Shown here: in pieces, positions 5,862 to 8,118 of the stretch | How the letters are laid out: every line of letters begins with the position of its first letter | How positions within the stretch are numbered: position 1 is the stretch's first letter | The notes under the pieces: model-generated | What the model saw: the letters and a program-made list of their open reading frames with translations, nothing else | Told to the model about the DNA's origin: nothing | Databases searched by the model: none | Made by a program: the position numbers and the translations under genes | Assembly: GCA_005887855.1 (NCBI GenBank) | Contig: VBQB01000189.1 | Span: 1 to 8,118, forward strand | DNA: 8,118 nt | Reading direction: 5' to 3' | Origin: Verrucomicrobiota bacterium | Lineage (GTDB): Bacteria > Verrucomicrobiota > Verrucomicrobiae > Chthoniobacterales > UBA10450

Positions 5862-6320
5862 CTACGAACCCTCTTTGCCGGACTCCAGCCCCGGAAAGAA
5901 ACGGTGCCAGAGACGCCCCAGCGTACGCTCTTCTTCGTTACTCCAAGAAAAGTGGCAATCCTGACAATAAAATTCTTTCGGAATAATTTTCATCGCGCAA
6001 AGAACGCCGACGAGCGCCGGGGTAATGAATTTACGGGTCATCTGCGGATACTCGATGTTTGAGGAGCCGCATTGCGGGCAACGAATCAGGGCAGCAGCGA
6101 TATCCGGATCGGTCGCTTCCCATTCGACCATGAGGCCTTGCGCCTTCTCGAAATCGTTGTCATCCACCATGACTTTCGCATTTGCTTGCGGCCGCGACAT
6201 GAACGCGACCTGCTGCAAAGGGGCTTCGTTATGAACATCGGCCTTCACTCCTACGTCGTGGAAGCGCCGTTTGAGCTGCCTCGCTTTTGCCGGTTCGTTA
6301 AACGTCGCGATCGTCACCAT
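5862..6320 (-). CDS. DUF2007 domain protein with C-terminal zinc ribbon
   Basis: A 152-aa protein. The N-terminus (1-70, MVTIATFNEPAKARQLKRRF then GVKADVHNEA and KVMVDDNDFEKAQGLMVEWE) matches the DUF2007 fold, a small ferredoxin-like alpha/beta domain resembling the PII signal proteins, whose function is not established. The C-terminal part has two cysteine pairs, CPQC (81-84) and CQDC (119-122), spaced like a zinc ribbon. Between them is a hydrophobic run (FITPALVGVLCAMKI, 98-112), which may be a membrane-associated loop. The tail is charged and ends LESGKEGS. Start is ATG at 6320 with no clear ribosome binding site. It follows the DUF420 gene after 47 bases, same strand, so they may be cotranscribed. 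Family call is good; function unknown. Confidence 0.8.
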   Translation of the reverse strand: MVTIATFNEPAKARQLKRRFHDVGVKADVHNEAPLQQVAFMSRPQANAKVMVDDNDFEKAQGLMVEWEATDPDIAAALIRCPQCGSSNIEYPQMTRKFITPALVGVLCAMKIIPKEFYCQDCHFSWSNEEERTLGRLWHRFFPGLESGKEGS

Positions 6321-6367
6321 AAAGTTGTTTTGTCTGCGCGACAGCGCGTCCTCTGATCAAACATCAA

Positions 6368-6817
6368 CTAGGGGCCGGGTGCAAGATTTGGCGGAGGAAA
6401 CCATTTATAGAGCATCAGATAAACCAGCACACCTGTGATTGAAACATAAAGCCAGATTGGAATCGTCCACCGCGCGATCCGCCGATGCCGATCCCAACGG
6501 CGGCGAAACACTGGAATGAGCGTTAAAATCACCAAGGGTAATGTCGTGAAGGCGAGCAGGACGTGCGAAATCAACATCGCGAAATAGAGCGGACGTACCA
6601 TTCCCTGGGCAGCGAAATGCGTCGATTTTTCGCCAACGTGCACGTGATAAATGACGTACCCGACCAAAAAAATTGTGGACGAAATCACGGCAGTAATCAT
6701 GCATGCCATGTGACGGCGCCACGCGCCGTGCCGGATCAAGTACCAGCCCGTTGAGATGAAAACGGTGCTGACAAGATTAAGCGACGCGTTGATTGCCGGC
6801 AGATCGGAAACAGTCAT
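6368..6817 (-). CDS. DUF420 membrane protein (CtaM/YozB-like)
   Basis: A 149-aa integral membrane protein with four apparent helices (about 11-28, 38-57, 76-102, 117-137). Conserved-looking histidines sit at the membrane edges: H30, H36, YHVH (57-60), H67, SHVLLAF (H85) and RHRRIARWTIPIWLYVSITG (H111 and following). This is the DUF420 pattern. In Staphylococcus aureus a member (CtaM) is needed for activity of heme-copper terminal oxidases, so a role in respiratory oxidase maturation is reasonable, by homology. The ATG at 6817 gives MTVSDLPAINASLN; the open frame continues upstream but without an ATG and in a region overlapping the divergent gene, so it is not used. It is first of the minus-strand series, with the DUF2007 gene following. 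No other oxidase gene is in the window. Confidence 0.82.
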   Translation of the reverse strand: MTVSDLPAINASLNLVSTVFISTGWYLIRHGAWRRHMACMITAVISSTIFLVGYVIYHVHVGEKSTHFAAQGMVRPLYFAMLISHVLLAFTTLPLVILTLIPVFRRRWDRHRRIARWTIPIWLYVSITGVLVYLMLYKWFPPPNLAPGP

Positions 6818-6856
6818 GGTTTCTTTGGCATGTTGAGCGAAACCCAAACATCTCTC

Positions 6857-6885
6857 ACTATAACTTGATGCCGCCCATTCTCGAA
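6857..6885 (-). promoter_or_regulatory. Weak candidate promoter for the DUF420 gene
   Basis: On the minus strand TATAGT (6862-6857) is a good -10 match, 17 bases after TTCGAG (6885-6880), a poor -35. This would start a transcript about 33 bases before the 6817 ATG. It overlaps the start of the divergent plus-strand gene. Only weak sequence support. Confidence 0.22.
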
Positions 6886-8118
6886 TCGCCGAAAACCGTA
6901 GCGCCGATCCCAGATCGACAATCGACTTTGGCGCATCGCATCGCCGTAAATGTGCCCCGTCTGCTGATCCTGATCGTAATTTCGGTCTGTCTAAGCGGCG
7001 GCTGGTATCTCGCCAAACGAGGCTTCGGCCGACAATGGCGCTATCGCGTGGTCGAGGAATTGCACAAGCGCGGTGTCGAAGCGTCCGTCGGCCGGTTAAC
7101 TCTGGACCCGTTCCGCGGCCTGATCGCACGGAATGTGCGCATCTTTGATTACAAGAACCGTGAAAAGACGCTCGCCCTGATCAGCGAAGTCTCGCTGGAT
7201 ATCAATTATGCCGCGCTCATCCATCATGAGCCATTTCTCAACGCGCTCGATGTGCGCAACGCGCAAATCACCCTGCCCCTGAGAGGCGCAGAGGGAAAAA
7301 TCGATAATGCCCAGCTCAATAATTTCCACGCCCATGTCTATTTTCCGCCCGAACAAATTTACGTTAGTCAAGCCGAGGGGGTTTTTTGCGGAATTCGGAT
7401 TTCTGCGACGGGTCAGTTGATCAAGCGACAGAATTACCAGCCGTCACCCCCGATTTCAGAGGAAGAGTGGCGAAGACGACTGTCGCTTTTGCAACGTGTT
7501 GTGAACCAACTGCAAAAGTTCACTTTCCCGGCGGCGCCTCCCTCGTTGCAGGTGAAATTTAGCGGCGACATCGCAGAAATGGAAAGTGCACGGGTCGAGG
7601 CCACCCTCAGCGGCGATCGGTTACAACGAGGCAAATATGAAATGAGAGACTTGTCCGCCGCCGCCGAATGGAGCGACCAACGTTTGAACATTACACACTG
7701 CGAATGGAATGATGTCGGGGGCAGCTTTGCGGGCCGCGCTGATTGGAGCCGGCAGGACAATCGCGCGAATTTTCAAGTGCGCAGTGGTCTGGATCTAAAA
7801 GGTTTTCTCGATGCTTTTGGTCTCGGCGGTCCGCTCGCAGAGGCGAGATTTTATTCCGCCCCTTTGGTCGAAATCGCTGGTTCGGCAAATTTCGGAGAAG
7901 ATCGTCTTCGACTAAAGATCATCGGTCACGCCACACTGGGCCAGTTCGCTTACAAAACGGTGCCGTTCTCCGATTTGACCGCCGATTTTTCGTGGGATGG
8001 TGACCGCGCCTTACTTCGCGATCTGCGGCTTCGGCATCAGACCGGTCAGCTCAGGGCCGACCTCTTCGATGCCCCAAACGATTTCCGTTTGACCGTAGAC
8101 AGCACAATGAGTCCAAGC
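6868..8118 (+). CDS. AsmA/TamB-like envelope protein (partial, C-terminus outside window)
   Basis: The frame stays open for 417 codons from an ATG at 6868 to the window edge. After 30 residues comes a single hydrophobic helix (about 31-48, RLLILIVISVCLSGGWYLAK), then a region typical of AsmA-type proteins: VGRLTLDPFRGLIARNVRIF (about 74-93), then SEVSLDINYAALIHHEPF and LDVRNAQITLP, repeats of beta strands that place a long periplasmic body after one inner-membrane anchor. Later segments (LQVKFSGDIAEMESARVEAT, YEMRDLSAAAEW, WNDVGGSFAGRADWS, DRALLRDLRLRHQTGQLRAD) repeat the strand-turn pattern of the AsmA/DUF3971 group. Such proteins help lipid or outer-membrane protein traffic between membranes. 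No ribosome binding site is visible, and only 50 bases separate it from the DUF420 gene on the other strand. Subfamily cannot be fixed without the C-terminus. Confidence 0.75.
   Translation, partial: MPPILESPKTVAPIPDRQSTLAHRIAVNVPRLLILIVISVCLSGGWYLAKRGFGRQWRYRVVEELHKRGVEASVGRLTLDPFRGLIARNVRIFDYKNREKTLALISEVSLDINYAALIHHEPFLNALDVRNAQITLPLRGAEGKIDNAQLNNFHAHVYFPPEQIYVSQAEGVFCGIRISATGQLIKRQNYQPSPPISEEEWRRRLSLLQRVVNQLQKFTFPAAPPSLQVKFSGDIAEMESARVEATLSGDRLQRGKYEMRDLSAAAEWSDQRLNITHCEWNDVGGSFAGRADWSRQDNRANFQVRSGLDLKGFLDAFGLGGPLAEARFYSAPLVEIAGSANFGEDRLRLKIIGHATLGQFAYKTVPFSDLTADFSWDGDRALLRDLRLRHQTGQLRADLFDAPNDFRLTVDSTMSPS

Noticed and set aside
6833..6864. Plus-strand promoter TTGAGC ... TATAAC before the AsmA-like gene
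   Set aside because: Spacing is 20 bases and the -10 lies only a few bases from the ATG, so transcription would begin inside the gene.
6818..7129. Upstream extension of the DUF420 frame
   Set aside because: The extended part has no membrane features, is rich in Arg and overlaps the AsmA-like gene; ATG at 6817 gives the standard family length.

Overview
The window is about 8.1 kb of compact, moderately GC-rich bacterial DNA. Most genes lie on the minus strand and few have a strong Shine-Dalgarno sequence. Gene content (acetyl-CoA carboxylase alpha subunit, DUF420 membrane protein, DUF2007 plus zinc ribbon, a LysM/YkuD-like protein, an AsmA-like protein, two PF00756-type esterases) and several kinds of intergenic palindrome suggest a Gram-negative soil or freshwater bacterium. 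Verrucomicrobia (Chthoniobacter/Udaeobacter-like) is my best guess, by resemblance only. There are no tRNA, rRNA or CRISPR features.

Left part (1-2036): an ATP-grasp ligase, cut by the left window edge, and an esterase lie on the minus strand. Between them sits a unit of about 0.4 kb: a 102-aa GIY-YIG nuclease gene bounded by two inverted copies of a palindromic repeat. One copy supplies the gene's stop codon, and the two copies differ by a paired, hairpin-preserving change. The minus-strand esterase and a second esterase on the plus strand diverge across a short gap that contains a palindrome cluster.

Middle and right (2067-6817): the plus-strand esterase ends at a stem-loop facing a long minus-strand series. 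In transcription order this series is DUF420 protein, DUF2007/zinc-ribbon protein, LysM plus cysteine-free YkuD-like protein, accA, an uncharacterised protein with a papain-like Cys/His/Asp pattern that starts one base after accA, and a 34-aa peptide that is more than half proline. The gap before accA carries an 8-base periodic, dyad-symmetric repeat, and the gap before the LysM gene carries another palindrome.

Right edge (6868-8118): an AsmA-like envelope protein runs off the window on the plus strand, divergent from the DUF420 gene.

Themes: fatty-acid synthesis (AccA), cell envelope (LysM/YkuD-like, AsmA-like), respiratory oxidase maturation (DUF420, by family knowledge), and a possible amide-ligase/esterase pair. 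I do not see a complete defence or biosynthetic system. The least ordinary items are the GIY-YIG/palindrome unit, the polyproline mini-gene, the apparently inactive YkuD-like protein and the octad repeat upstream of accA.
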